From Chrysoporthe austroafricana (taxonomy: Eukaryota; Ascomycota; Sordariomycetes; Diaporthales; Cryphonectriaceae): 64,000 bases of DNA. The translations under genes and the position numbers were made by a program. A model generated the notes under the pieces. That model saw only the letters and a program-made list of their open reading frames with translations. It made no database searches and had not been told where the DNA came from. Below, piece after piece: positions 1-10,838 of the stretch; position 1 is the stretch's first letter, and every line of letters begins with the position of its first letter. The stretch covers positions 1,179,576 through 1,243,575 of the forward strand of contig JYIP02000004.1 of NCBI GenBank assembly GCA_001051155.2. Direction: 5' to 3'.

Positions 1-52
1 CGTTAACCTACAAAGCCTCACAACAGCAGACCTCGTCACCATCATCACATAC

Positions 53-392
53 CCTGTAAGCCAAAGAATAACCGGGTCGTTCGCAGGATTGCTTCGACTT
101 TCAAACGCCCAGAAGAACATGTGACTATTATCTAAGAAGAAAAGAGGACTGTTAACTGGGTAGTTCTTGCTGGTACGCTATAACTCCGGGTATGCTCACC
201 CCAGTCCACAAAGCCAGAGATGCCAGGCTCTCCAGCGCATAAATCCGGGCTTGTTGCTTTCGTGCGAACCTGGAAGTCATGTCCTTCATACACATCCCAA
301 GGCTACTATATTCCGAGGCCGAACGAGTGTCTAGGAAGGAGGGAGGTAGCGCACACGGCGGCCAGCCACAGGCTGTTGACATCGTCCAGCAT
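53..392 (-). pseudogene. Serine carboxypeptidase (S10) 5' end, partial, two in-frame TAG codons
   Basis: Seen on the minus strand: an exon from an ATG at 392 down to 200, an intron 199-132 (GTGAGC...CTTCTTAG), an exon 131-53, then a GTATGT donor whose intron runs off the window. The second exon reads [12 protein letters not shown]...NPAN...ILWLTGG, the block preceding the Gly-Pro-Gly oxyanion loop of family S10 (usual form SHMFFWFFEAR...LWLNGG). The first exon gives a hydrophobic N-terminus, then residues resembling the conserved CETTPGV...SGYV stretch (here CAGEPGIS-GFVD). Between the leader and the mature part two consecutive codons at 308-303 are TAG TAG in the same frame. A 54-nt intron (GTGTGC...ATAGTAG) could remove them but would also remove most of the leader. 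The catalytic Ser, Asp and His would lie left of the window. S10 enzymes are secreted or vacuolar acid exopeptidases. Family call fairly safe; gene status uncertain. Confidence 0.55.
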
Positions 393-1297
393 TGTCGGCG
401 AAATCAACAAGTCACTTGCTGAATAGTCCGGGTATCTGAGGACGACGGAGCGGCGACAGGAACCGTCACTTTGTATACGGTACAGTACAGTCCGTAGATA
501 TTTCAATGGAGAGGGATGCCGCACTTGCCTATATAGGATAGACCAGGAGGATAAGATAGGAGTACCCTATTATGGGTATCTTGACAAGTAGCGGATTATG
601 GAGGCGGGGCAGCGGCGTACAACTAAAGTGACTAGGGTACTGAGACTAATTCTAATTGGGTATCAGAGAACGAGTGGTCAAGAGAGCACCGCCCTGGCAG
701 GGATTGGACATCTGGGTCTCATGTTGTACGTATACACATGTAGCTATCCTTGACGCCGAGCTACGTTCTTTGACTTATCTCTCTTTATCATTCGATGAAC
801 TCTAATATAACAAGAATTTTGGGCGAGATTCCAGGGATGACAATTTCTTTGAACCCGGAATGGCTTTCAAGAGAAAAATACGGGGTAAGCATGGGTATGC
901 CTAGCTCTTTTTTGAGTTAGCCTTGGCCAGCGGGTTCACGTAGGAATTCCTGGCTAGGGATGGCCTGACGAGCCGTGACAGCGCAACTTATCCATCCTGA
1001 GAAGAGGAAAATAAAAAGTAGAGGCAAGGCCATTCGCTTAGGGATTAGATGGATCATACCCTGCCTCTCCTTTCGTAGCCGCCCATCTTGCTTAACAGAA
1101 AGTAGCCGATTTCCGGCTCGCCGGATGTGTGCTCAGAAATTTGCCTATTACATACAGCCTCCTATATCACTTTAAAGCGGGCCCAACGTGTTTTTAAAGG
1201 TTATGTCGGTAGATTTCCAACATCCCTCGACCACGCCTTTCCAAGCATACCGTACTCATCTATTGCTTCGAGACTCAATCTGCGTTGGGGCGAGAGG
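393..1297. other. Intergenic, 905 bp, no gene seen
   Basis: Lies between the leftward carboxypeptidase fragment and the rightward ABC transporter, so it would hold both promoters. I see no protein-like frame, tRNA or clear repeat. The frame of the ABC first exon stays open back to an ATG at 1127, so a longer N-terminus is formally possible. Confidence 0.5.
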
Positions 1298-4200
1298 ATG
1301 GATATCTACTCTTCCTCGTCATCCTTCCTCACAGGATCGATTGGCTCCTGGGCCTTGGTAGGAGCTAATGGTCTACACGCCGCCGAAGCTGGCGCCATTC
1401 CCGGAGCCCGAGCAACATGGGCTGTCCTTCTTCCGAGTTATGAGCTGATGCACTCAAAGAGCCTGACTTACGAGTGAGTAAAAGACGTCCAAATAAGCTA
1501 TGCAGCTGGCAGCAATCTGAGTCCGCTGACATCCGGTAACCTTATAGCATCATCTGTATTGTGTTTCTAAGTAGCTCCATAGGCTCCATTCTAGCGTCGA
1601 TGTTTCTTCATTTCAGCCGCAATCGGTGGTCAACTGGGCCCAGAAAGAAGCAGCAATGGTCCTTCTGCAGAGTCGTCGATCTGGTTCGTACCCGTCGTGA
1701 TGAGGCTTCCCCAGGATCAAATCTCAAAAGTACTGACAACAATAGGTTGTCCAACTGGCAATTGCGAGCCTTCAAGTATGGATGATCGCTGAGACTTTGG
1801 GGGGACCATGTCAAATCCTGGCCATTTTCTCTCTTTTCCTAGCAGTTGCACTTCTCGGTGTGGTCTCTCTCCTATTTGTGCGCTCATGTGACTATTCTAT
1901 CTTTACGGTCAATGTTCTGGCAGCCTTCGTCCTCTTAAGACGAGCCAGCTACCTCTCACTGCTGAGTGCCGGCGACTTCATCCTCTGTGCGCTATACCTC
2001 TCGCCAGTGACCACGGCACTCCAGGACTCAGGGCGAAGATGCATCGAGGAATCCAGGTCCCTCATCAGGGGCAACCTCATGCCTTTGGGCTTCCTGATGC
2101 TTTCCTGGATGGAGCCTTTGGTGAGGATCTCGAAGAGAAAGCCTGTTCAGCTGGATGACCTTGAGAAAATTCCGGGTACCAACAGAGCCAGCGCGCAGCG
2201 ACTGAATGCTTCTCTAAAGACCAGGAGGTCACGCCACGGTACAATTACCCTACTTGGTCTTGCTCGGACGCAGTGGTCAACGGCGGTGATTGCTACATGC
2301 ATTCAGTGTGTGGCCTCAGCGATGGTATTCGCGACCCCATGGCTACTACGCGCATTACTCCAGAACCAGGATCTTAAGACTACAGTCCTCACTTTCGGTC
2401 TGATCCTACTGGGAAAGCTGGCACAAAATTTCGCAAGCTTTTTCTGGAATCTCATCGGTATGAGGCTCAAGGCCGCTGTGGTGTCTCAAGTCTACGACAA
2501 AGTTTTTACGGCCGCAAGGGTCGATGAGGGTAATATAGTAGCCTTGGCCGAGGTGGACTCGCAACGTTTCGTCACAATCATGCCGTTGCTCCATCAGATA
2601 TGGACCTTGCCTGTCCAGGTGGCGATCTGCATCGCTGGGCTCATGGTTCTTCTCGAGCCGCTGAGCGTTGTAATCACGATTATTCTGATGGTATGCTCCC
2701 CAACTTTCAGTATCTACTACGATTCTAACTTGCATCAGCTTCTCCTCATTCCCATCGTCGGACTGTTTTCCAAAGGCATCGGGCACTGGACCAAACTTCG
2801 AATGCAACAAACGGAACAGAGGACTTCCTACCTGGCCGAGATCATGCAGTTTGCAAACATAAAGACAATCAAGCTGCGGTGTTGGCAGCCGCACTTCCAG
2901 GGCAAATTGCATGATGCACGAGCAGTCGAGGTCGGGTCCTTGGGCAAGCGTGCCATTTACATTAGCCTCTCTTCTGGGACCATGATCGCATCCAGTGGTT
3001 GCCTGATCGTGGCTGCTTTACTTGTCTACTCTATACGAGGCGGCAGGCTGACCAGCGACATCATCTTCCCGGCTCTGATCCTCCTAGCCCTTTTGAGAAC
3101 TCCGTTGGGCATGCTGAGCGCTCTGGTTGCCGAGGTTCAGTCATTCAAGATCTCACTTCAGCGACTGAATGATTTCTTTGCCTTGCCTGATCGGATAGCA
3201 TATGTCGATACTTTAGGGCCTGGTCTTTCCGGTGTGATTGTCAGCGACGCGACCTTCTCGGTTCCTGGATATACGGATTCCGACAAATCTTTCATCCTAA
3301 AGGACGTCAACCTCGTGATCAAGTCGAGTCAATTTGTCGCGGTGAGCGGATCAGTCAATGCCGGCAAGACCAGCTTGTTGCTAGGGATCCTGGGGGATAT
3401 GGCTCTTGATCGCGGCCATGTCGCTGTGGGCGGCAAGATGGCCTACGTATCTCAGATACCGTGGATCATGAACTCGTCCATTCGGGAGAAATATATTATG
3501 TGGCCTTCCTTTCGACCAGGATCACTACTCGAACACTCTCCGAGCCTGTAATATTCTCCAAGACATCAAAAAATTGAAGGACGATGACCTGACTATGGTC
3601 GGGCTCAGGGGAGCCGGACTAAGCACCGGACAAAGGAGCCGTGTCGCTCTGGCACGAGCTGTGTACTCCCGCGCTGACATTTATCTTCTCGACGACCCAC
3701 TAGCATCTGTGGACACACAAGCTGAGGACCATATCGTTCGCGAGGTGCTCGGTCGAAACGGAATGCTGCGGGCAAGCATCCGGATTGTGGTGACCAACTC
3801 GGTCAGGACACTTCGCGCTGCGGACTCCGTCTACCGAGTATTCGATAAGACCTTGACGCAGGACCGTGGTTTGCAGGACGCCTCAGCGGAACAGAACAAT
3901 AGTTTACCGAGCTACGTTCAGGGCCTAAGGAGCTCACCAACACAAGTTCAGCAAGAGCTTGTTGCCGAGTCCGACGAGGTCGACGACGAAACCGTATTGG
4001 AGCAAGCTGCAGGGGTCATATCCACCGTCGACGGCACAACCCAGCAAAGCCTTGAACCGTCAAACCAAGTCTCTGCCATGGTTGTACCAATCTCTTCAGA
4101 AGAGCAGTTCGGAGCAGTGGTGATGGCCGAAGACGTCCATGAAGAGACTGGTTCACTCGAGAAGATTGCGGGGCTCGAACACAAAGCTATTCCTTTCAAA

Positions 4201-6148
4201 GTCTTCTTGTCGTGGATGCGATCCCTAACTTTCTTTGGGTTCTGTCTCGTCCTCATTGCTCAGCTGGCTTTCCAAGTCACCGGCTTCCTTTCGACATTTT
4301 GGCTCAAGAAACTTGGAGATGCGGCAGCCGAAGAACAACTTGACTTGGCAGGATCTTTTCTTATCCTGTTCGAGGCCGCCGGATTTTCGATATTGCAAGG
4401 CATCAGCATGTTTTTCTTTTTGATATCACTCTATTATCTCTGCATTCTCCCAGCTGCACAGGATTTCCACGACTCACTGGTGCATGCTGTTCTTCGAGCG
4501 CCTCTGAGTTTTCTGGACCAGGTATCTCTCGGAGACATCATGACGAGGTTCACAAACGATATAGCAAGGCTGGATCAGAGCCTTACCAACACAATCGCCA
4601 ACCTCTGCTTCTTAACTCCCATGCTCGTGAGCTGCTTCGGAGTCCTGGCTCTGATGGCGCCAATGACCACATTCTTGATCATCCCCTTCTTTACTTTTAC
4701 TGGCGGATCCAAGTCTCTTTCCTCAACCTATCTCGACAACTGAAACGTCTTGAGAACGACACTAGAGCACCGCTCACGCTTCTCTTCCAAGAGAGCATTC
4801 CGGGGTCTCTCGCCCTACGAAGCATGGATGCCGTTGGATTTTTCCTAGACAAAGAACTGACCATCTTGAACGAACACATGGCTGCCATGCTGCCCTCATT
4901 CAGTGTCGATTCATGGATCGGAGTGCGGCTTGACCTCCTTGCTGCGTAAGGGTCCCGAGTCCCCTGAGTTTTCAGTTCATACTGACATATCTGCTTGTAG
5001 AGCCTTCCAACTCGCCACTACTGCCATCGTGGTCACTGGCGATGCTTCAGCAGGGGCTCTAGGCTTGACTTTTGCTTATCTGCTACAGGTCCCGGACCTT
5101 CTAGCCATCATTGTCCGCTTCAGAGGAACCTTCGAGTCCGATCTTGTGTCATTGGAGCGTCTCACAGATTATGATGAAGTCGAAAGTGAAGTCGAGAGCG
5201 AAGTCGACACCGCCAACCATATCCCGCTCGTCCACTCTGTTCCATCTTTTCCCCGCAATGGAACAATCGAGTTCCGAAACTTCTCTGCCAAGTACCGTGA
5301 TGATCTTTCACCATGTCTTTCAGATATCAACTTGAAAGTGGAAGGGGGCATGAAAATTGGCGTCCTGGGGTATTCAGGGGCAGGAAAGTCGTCGATTGCC
5401 CTTGCCCTTGTCCATGCCATCTCTGGATACACAGGGTCAATCCTAATCGATGGGATTCCCATCGACACGATCCCGATAACTCAGCTGCGCAGCGCAGTCA
5501 CCATGATTCCACAGGAGTGCCCTCTTTTCAGAGGCACGCTAGCAGAGAATCTTGACCCTCTTGGTCAGTTTGGCCGAGACGACCTCATTCACGTCACGAA
5601 GGAAGCGTGTCTTGATGAGGGTTTTGCCTCCGCTAGCGAAGCTCTTGATATGCAGTTAAAAGGTGATGGGTAAGTGTCATAACGGAGCATTTTTGTCGGG
5701 AGTTGATGCTAATCAAGGCTGCAGTCTATCGGCTGGAAGGCGGCAGCTAGTCACTATTGCACGCAGCATGCTTTCGAAGTCTAAAATTATCATCCTCGAT
5801 GAAGGTATGAAATCCTAGCTTCATATCTCTTATATACTCCCCTGTTAACCAGAGGACAGTGACAGCTTTTGTCGACCCAGACACAGACTCCCTGGTCCAG
5901 CAAGCAATCAAGAAAGTCTTGGCTGGCACCACATCCTTTGTTATCGCCCACCGCACCTCAACTGTGGCAAGTATTTTCCATCTAGCTGTTGCCCACCACA
6001 GTTCAATTTTATTGACAGAAATATCTTCTAGCTCGACAGTGACCTAGTAATTGTAATGGATAAGGGAAAGGTGGTTGAATTTGCTCCTCCTCAAGAGCTC
6101 TTACAGGATAAAAAAACTTTATTTGCTACCTTAGTAAACACAGCCTAG
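1298..6148 (+). pseudogene. ABCC (MRP)-type full ABC transporter with two frameshifts
   Basis: Layout TMD0-like N-terminus, TMD1, NBD1, TMD2, NBD2, as in multidrug-resistance-associated exporters. Inferred exons: 1298-1473, 1548-1683, 1746-2690, 2739-4945, 5001-5669, 5725-5804, 5860-5966, 6032-6148. The last intron (5967-6031) is GC-AG with GCAAGT. NBD1 has Walker A GSVNAGKT (Asn where the family has Gly), signature LSTGQ and Walker B YLLDDP. NBD2 has GYSGAGKSS, a degenerate signature LSAGRRQ, ILDEVTA and the H-loop in IAHR. Two breaks are visible. Near 3488 one extra A in gagAAAtat leaves frame just after NSSIRE; the conserved continuation is in the next frame. Near 4690 one T appears lost (PFFYFYWR is expected), restoring the first frame. 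Neither lies at a splice site. A working gene would pump conjugates or toxins through plasma or vacuolar membrane. A decayed gene or two homopolymer sequencing errors both fit. Confidence 0.85.
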
Positions 6149-7202
6149 TGATACCTAAATCAATATACTTTTTGGTTGTCAGCTCCTTATGAGCACTCAT
6201 TCATTGCCCTTGATACTTTTCCCTAGTGATCTTACTAGTAGAACCCAGATGTGATAAGCATTGGTAATGCAGTTTAGTTGGCTGCTGGCTGTGTACTTGA
6301 AGCTATATTGACAAAACTCCAGTCCTATGGTGTAAGAGTGTGCCAGCAAGAATCACTATGCTTAATTCAGCTAAGGCCCCATCCTTCTCACAAATGACTT
6401 GCAGCTGATCTGACCAGGCGTTGATTTGGCTGAGTTTTGCAGCATGCCTGCCTGGCCACCAGCCTGCTATTCTTGACCTTTAGGTACTGCAGAATTCTTT
6501 CTCCCCAGAACCCTGCCCTGATGTCCTTGCTGCTGTCCACCCCTCCATTTCTTGCCTGAGCCTAAGCAATCTTCTGAACTTTGTTAACCCGATACTCACT
6601 ATAGTCCTGTTATGAATTAGGAACTAACGGAGGCTATGGAAACAGGCCGGCTTAAGTGGAGACGGAACATATAGATTACGGCGGTCCAGAGGGGTGTTTG
6701 ATACAAAACCTTTAAAACTACTTTTTCGCCCCGCATTTTTTCATTTTAAATACACTTAGCATTACTATGGTGTTATGGACTAACGAAAGGTTCAGGTTAC
6801 AGGAACAGGCCGGTCTAGTGGAAACTAGAACTAATATAGCCCGAATCTAACATCCGCAGCAAAGAACCTTTTTATATAAGGAACCCGGGCATCCAGGGTT
6901 ATATAATCAAAGGTTAAGGTTCGTTTATATAAAATTATTATATAGGCAAGCGATTCGGAAACTGCCTATATTGAATTATTATAATATAGGCGGACGATTT
7001 TAGAACCAAAAAGCCAAATATATAAAATTGGAATTTTCTTACTATTAGATAGATTTTAACAGAACTTCAGCAACTCAAAGCTTGACCATATTTGAACGAC
7101 ATCGCTATAAATATGTACCGAGAATACAAAGCTGGGGGCCCTCATATCTACACTGATCGAAAGAATTGACATAGAATGAAAGCAAGCATTGCGTTATATC
7201 TA
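6149..7202. repeat. Gene-free stretch with AT-rich repeat relic (about 6605-7080)
   Basis: 6149-6600 is ordinary intergenic DNA after the ABC gene. From about 6605 to 7080 the sequence becomes AT-rich and repetitive. Two diverged direct copies start near 6610 and 6771 with TGTTATG, then share ACTAACG and GGAACAGGCCGG-like and GTGGA blocks. A second pair near 6935 and 6975 shares ATTATTATATAGGC-like and CGATT blocks. TGTTATG resembles the start of some fungal retrotransposon LTRs, and TTTTAACA near 7054-7061 could be an LTR end, but no target-site duplication or internal coding is visible. Best read as a mutated transposon remnant. A TATAAATA box lies at 7105-7112. Confidence 0.45.
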
Positions 7203-8319
7203 TCACATGTCGTCCTTAGTGTAAGCCCACCCTTCTGGTTCCTGCATGACCCATGTTTCATTATACTGTTGTCCGTACGGCTTTCCCGTGTAATCGACAA
7301 TGCGGCCATTCTCCAGGTGCGACCGAATTGGAACATCAACCGAGCGCTCGTATACCCAGTTGCTAATAACGTCGAAGTTGCGGCAAGTGTGCTGCGTTAC
7401 GGGATAAACAGCCAGTGTACTCTCGGGCACCCATTGGAACGGCATGGCCGTTGTCTCTGGATGGCACTCCAGATAGGTCCGCAAGATCTCGATGCAGTGA
7501 TCGATATGGTGCCAGTTTACGTAGTTCACCTTGCCGTCCTCGTCAAACATCGAGGTGCCATATCGCTTAGGATAGAATGCCCTTCGGATGGCACTGAGAC
7601 AGTGAAGATGATGGAAGACGACTAGACCCACCATATACTCGTCCTTATATTCCTGAAGAGGAACGTGTTCCGTGGGGTGAATTAGCTGGCTAGCCTCCTC
7701 TTTAGTGAGGCGAATGTGGTTGCCATCTGTTTTAGAGAGACATTAGTGGCCCTGTCTCGGGTATCTGGTCTCCTGTGAATGAGAGAATAGATACCTTCAT
7801 ACTTCTTCCACAACTCATCCTTCTCGTCGGTTGGCCAGCCTTGATAGGCACTTGGAATATAACCTTTGCTGTAGCCTGGCCCAACGTAGGCCTGTTCAAC
7901 GCGATGCTCGATCACATCCTGTCCAATGGCTAGGTACCTCGTGAGTACATACACATTCAAGCTGGTATATATCAGATTCATGACGTACTGTACAAAAGCT
8001 CTCCCGGAGCCAGCTTTGAGTCAACTTTCACCTCCAGTGTCGGGCTGAACCTGAATAATAGCGAGCCGAGGGCGATAGATAGAATGATGTTGAAGGCTAA
8101 GAAGTGCAAGCTGACTATGATTGGAACATTCGCCTGCAGCACTTTCTTGTACAGACTTTGCGCAGAATTCTTGGCGAGATTTTGATCTTTCCAGCCCAAG
8201 AAGAGGGAGTCCTCTGAGTCAGCTGGATTGCCCTCGATGTCCGTCTCACTGCCGTCGCCCAACTCAACCTCTTTCCCTTCGGCCATGGGGGTCTTCTGCT
8301 TGATCGGTCGATATGACAT
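7203..8319 (-). CDS. UstYa-like (DUF3328) oxidase family protein
   Basis: Three exons inferred: 8319-7989, 7929-7795, 7726-7203. Introns are 7988-7930 (GTACGT...CTAG) and 7794-7727 (GTATCT...ACAG), giving 329 aa. Order: an acidic cytosolic N-terminus, one membrane segment at about residues 65-89, then a lumenal domain with both family motifs HxxHC, HHLHC at 194-198 and HIDHC at 229-233. The stretch YTIGQDVIEHRVEQ after the membrane segment matches the family's usual YSPA-type region. UstYa-family proteins catalyse oxidative steps such as macrocyclisation, hydroxylation or chlorination in fungal RiPP and other secondary-metabolite pathways. Length and motifs look intact. No precursor-peptide gene with repeated cores, P450 or synthase is visible nearby; the neighbours are a broken ABC exporter and an HsbA gene. 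Substrate unknown. Confidence 0.85.
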
Positions 8320-8987
8320 GCCTGCAGTGATTCAAAGATTTAGGAACAGGGCGTCACGAATTATGTGAAACAGACGCCCATGATTTTCTCGGCAAGGAGG
8401 GGATGCTAGTGGTATTACGAAGCGGAGGGAGATTGATCTTCTAGAAGAATGAGCATCCCAAACGAGGCTTCAATTGAAATGAGGCGCTTTGAGGCCTTGT
8501 GTCCGTTATTGGCCAACATCCTTAATTGTGACCCGATTTGGGTATAGCTGTATCGAACTGATCCTGTAAGTATTGGTGCATAAGGTATGGTGTAGCACTT
8601 CTGGACAAAGGGATCCTGAGCATGAAAATCGCCCACGAATTTTCGAGGTCCCTAGGATATGTACAGGTCTTTGTCTACCGATCGAGAAGGCGTTCCGTCC
8701 TGGGGTCCTCGGGTCCTAAGGCTATTAGAGCAGAATCCGGCTTTGTCCCTGGTGCCGTCAGTCCCGGGGAGCAAGAGCGAACGAGGTTTTCTTGGCCTGC
8801 TAGTTAGGCCGAAGGGCGCAATCCCAACGACCGTGGTGATTAAGCAACGTAATTGATGAATATGTCATTGGTGGTCTTATGGGCGGAGTTGAATCGCGAT
8901 AAACAATATTCGATGTTTAGGAGTACTCATGAACCAAAAATCACCCTCGAATCCTCCAGCAAAGTACTATATAATTTTGCTCTTAGC
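8320..8987. other. Intergenic, 668 bp, no gene seen
   Basis: Separates the start of the UstYa-like gene from the stop of the HsbA gene, both on the minus strand. Should carry the UstYa-like promoter and the HsbA 3' end. No motif or repeat recognised. Confidence 0.45.
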
Positions 8988-9512
8988 CTACAGTATTCCA
9001 TCACTGAACACATCAATAGCCAGGTTAAATGACGCAGAAATCTCATCCGCCAAGATCTCCCCAGTAGAAACGAATTCAGTGGGCAATTTGCTTATGATCG
9101 CGTCACTGAAGTCTGCCGATGCACTCTTCTCCTGCTCCAGATTGAGAAGCACGACTGGAGTCAAGAGATCCTTGTCGAATTTCGATTTTGCGGCGATGAT
9201 CGTGGTAAGAGTTAAATTAACATCGGTCACCAGAGCAATAGTATCCACACCCACGGTGAACGCTTCGAGCTCCGTGAGGTTGGCAGACTGTTGGGCGGTG
9301 GCGGTGCCCTGGTTGATCGTGTTGAGAAGGGTGGTGGACTCCACAACGATTGGTATGGAGCTGAGAATCCCGCCGTCCCAGCTGGAGACAGTGCTAGCCA
9401 GCGCGAGGGTCGAGTTTTGTATGGCGGATATGGCGGCGGCTATGGCTGCGCCGTCGGCGACAGCAGCACTGGCCCCCAATACGGCAGTCGTCAGGACTTT
9501 GATGGTCAACAT
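8988..9512 (-). CDS. HsbA-family secreted protein (hydrophobic surface binding / galactomannoprotein type)
   Basis: Single exon, 174 aa from the ATG at 9512. An upstream in-frame ATG at 9593 would put 27 Cys/Ser-rich residues before a clear signal peptide, so the inner start is preferred. The signal peptide is about residues 1-20 (MLTIKVLTTAVLGASAAVA). The mature protein is helical and Ala/Ser/Thr/Leu-rich, with the spacing typical of HsbA: an AISAIQNST-like start, a WDGG turn, a K.KFDKDLL block and a C-terminal region ending in FNLAIDVFSD. HsbA proteins are secreted, bind hydrophobic surfaces and can recruit cutinases or lipases; related galactomannoproteins sit in the cell wall. No internal cysteines, as usual. 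No splice site is needed. Confidence 0.8.
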   Translation of the reverse strand: MLTIKVLTTAVLGASAAVADGAAIAAAISAIQNSTLALASTVSSWDGGILSSIPIVVESTTLLNTINQGTATAQQSANLTELEAFTVGVDTIALVTDVNLTLTTIIAAKSKFDKDLLTPVVLLNLEQEKSASADFSDAIISKLPTEFVSTGEILADEISASFNLAIDVFSDGIL

Positions 9513-10838
9513 GATGGACGGAGAGCAGAAAACTAGGACCGATGTGCAATTCGATGTGCAGTTGTGAGATGATGTGGCACCTGCTTTAGACAAGGCAGTT
9601 TCTCTGAACAGACAACTCCGAGATCTGAGTGGCCAAATGTGGATCGTCTGGCTTCATCCGCCCCTCCCTTGTATATGTAGCTTTTATGCACTTGTCATTA
9701 CGACGCAGGGGAGGGGATATCACTGTAGCGTGATAGTCATCCTTCTTGGCAGGCCGAGGCATGTGAAGCTCACCATGCTCATCTCCATTGGCGGTGGAAC
9801 TACACGAACCCCGCGTAATAATATAGATTTCGTCACAGTCTACAGGCACCAGGTGTCGATGGATTTCCTGTTTCAGCCATGGTTGCCCTGACATGCAGGT
9901 CACGGCACTACACCAGAGCTCAGCTCATCAGGTCGTGTAACCCTGGACGAGTGCGCAGTGCTCGACGCTTAAGATTCGATATTGATGGCTCGGTGGCCAT
10001 GACCCCATACTGCAACATTGCACCGCGGCTTCGGCCGGCTAGCGGAGTTATAGGTGAGAAAGGGAATAGCTTCAGCGTTGGCCTGTCCGGGGCAGCGGTT
10101 TTGCGGGGAAGTGGAGAGATCTCCTCATTGGTAGGAAAATTAAAAACCTTGGAGTCTTTCAAGCAACCATGGACAAGTGCGAGGCGTTAATGTGGAGCCG
10201 CGGCTGTGTTCTCGATGCGCATGTGAAGGCTGGCTCTCAGTGTTTGGAAGTCTGCCTGCTCCTCAAGATGTTGGTGGTGTCCGTAGCGACTTTGCGCTCG
10301 AGGCCAAACTACATGGCAGTCTATATAGACCACATATCGTTCTCAGTCAGCTGGGAGTGATCACCTACTTTGAGAGTTGCAGCACTTTGCGGTCACAACT
10401 GAGACCACTAACCGACCACTCTGCTGTCCCCGTTCCCGTAAAATTACAATCGGACGAAATCCTGACGCCAAAGTACCTACCAACGAATTAATTTGAGGGT
10501 TGCTGGAATCACTCGACGTTGTTCCAGCAGTTTGGCAAGTGGAGCCGGTGAGGCGTGCTGCAGCTGATCCATGGCGCTTGTCAAGTCAGACATGTAAGTC
10601 CGTCTTGTACAACTGACCCTAGCCAGGTACGCGTGACGATAGACGTCACACCTGAAGTGCAGCAAATACGATATTGAGAGAACGCACGCCTGGACGTGAG
10701 CAGCAGGCATGACTCCAGCCTAATAGTAAGACTATAGACTGTGAGGTTGCTTGACTAATTCCATTGTCTTGTTGAGGAGTAGCTGTTCGGCAGGTTTCGC
10801 TCCACGGAGAGTCTTTACATCTCACCACCGAGATACTC
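9513..10838. other. Intergenic, 1.3 kb, no gene seen
   Basis: Promoter side of the HsbA gene and 3' side of the M20 peptidase gene. Several short open frames overlap on both strands but none has a family motif, signal peptide or credible splice structure. Confidence 0.45.

Noticed and set aside
7176..7625. Rightward 149-codon frame antisense to the UstYa-like gene, with a TATAAATA box about 65 bp upstream and a leader-like start.
   Set aside because: It is wholly opposite the well-supported third exon, and its body has no motif or composition of a secreted protein. Most likely a shadow frame.
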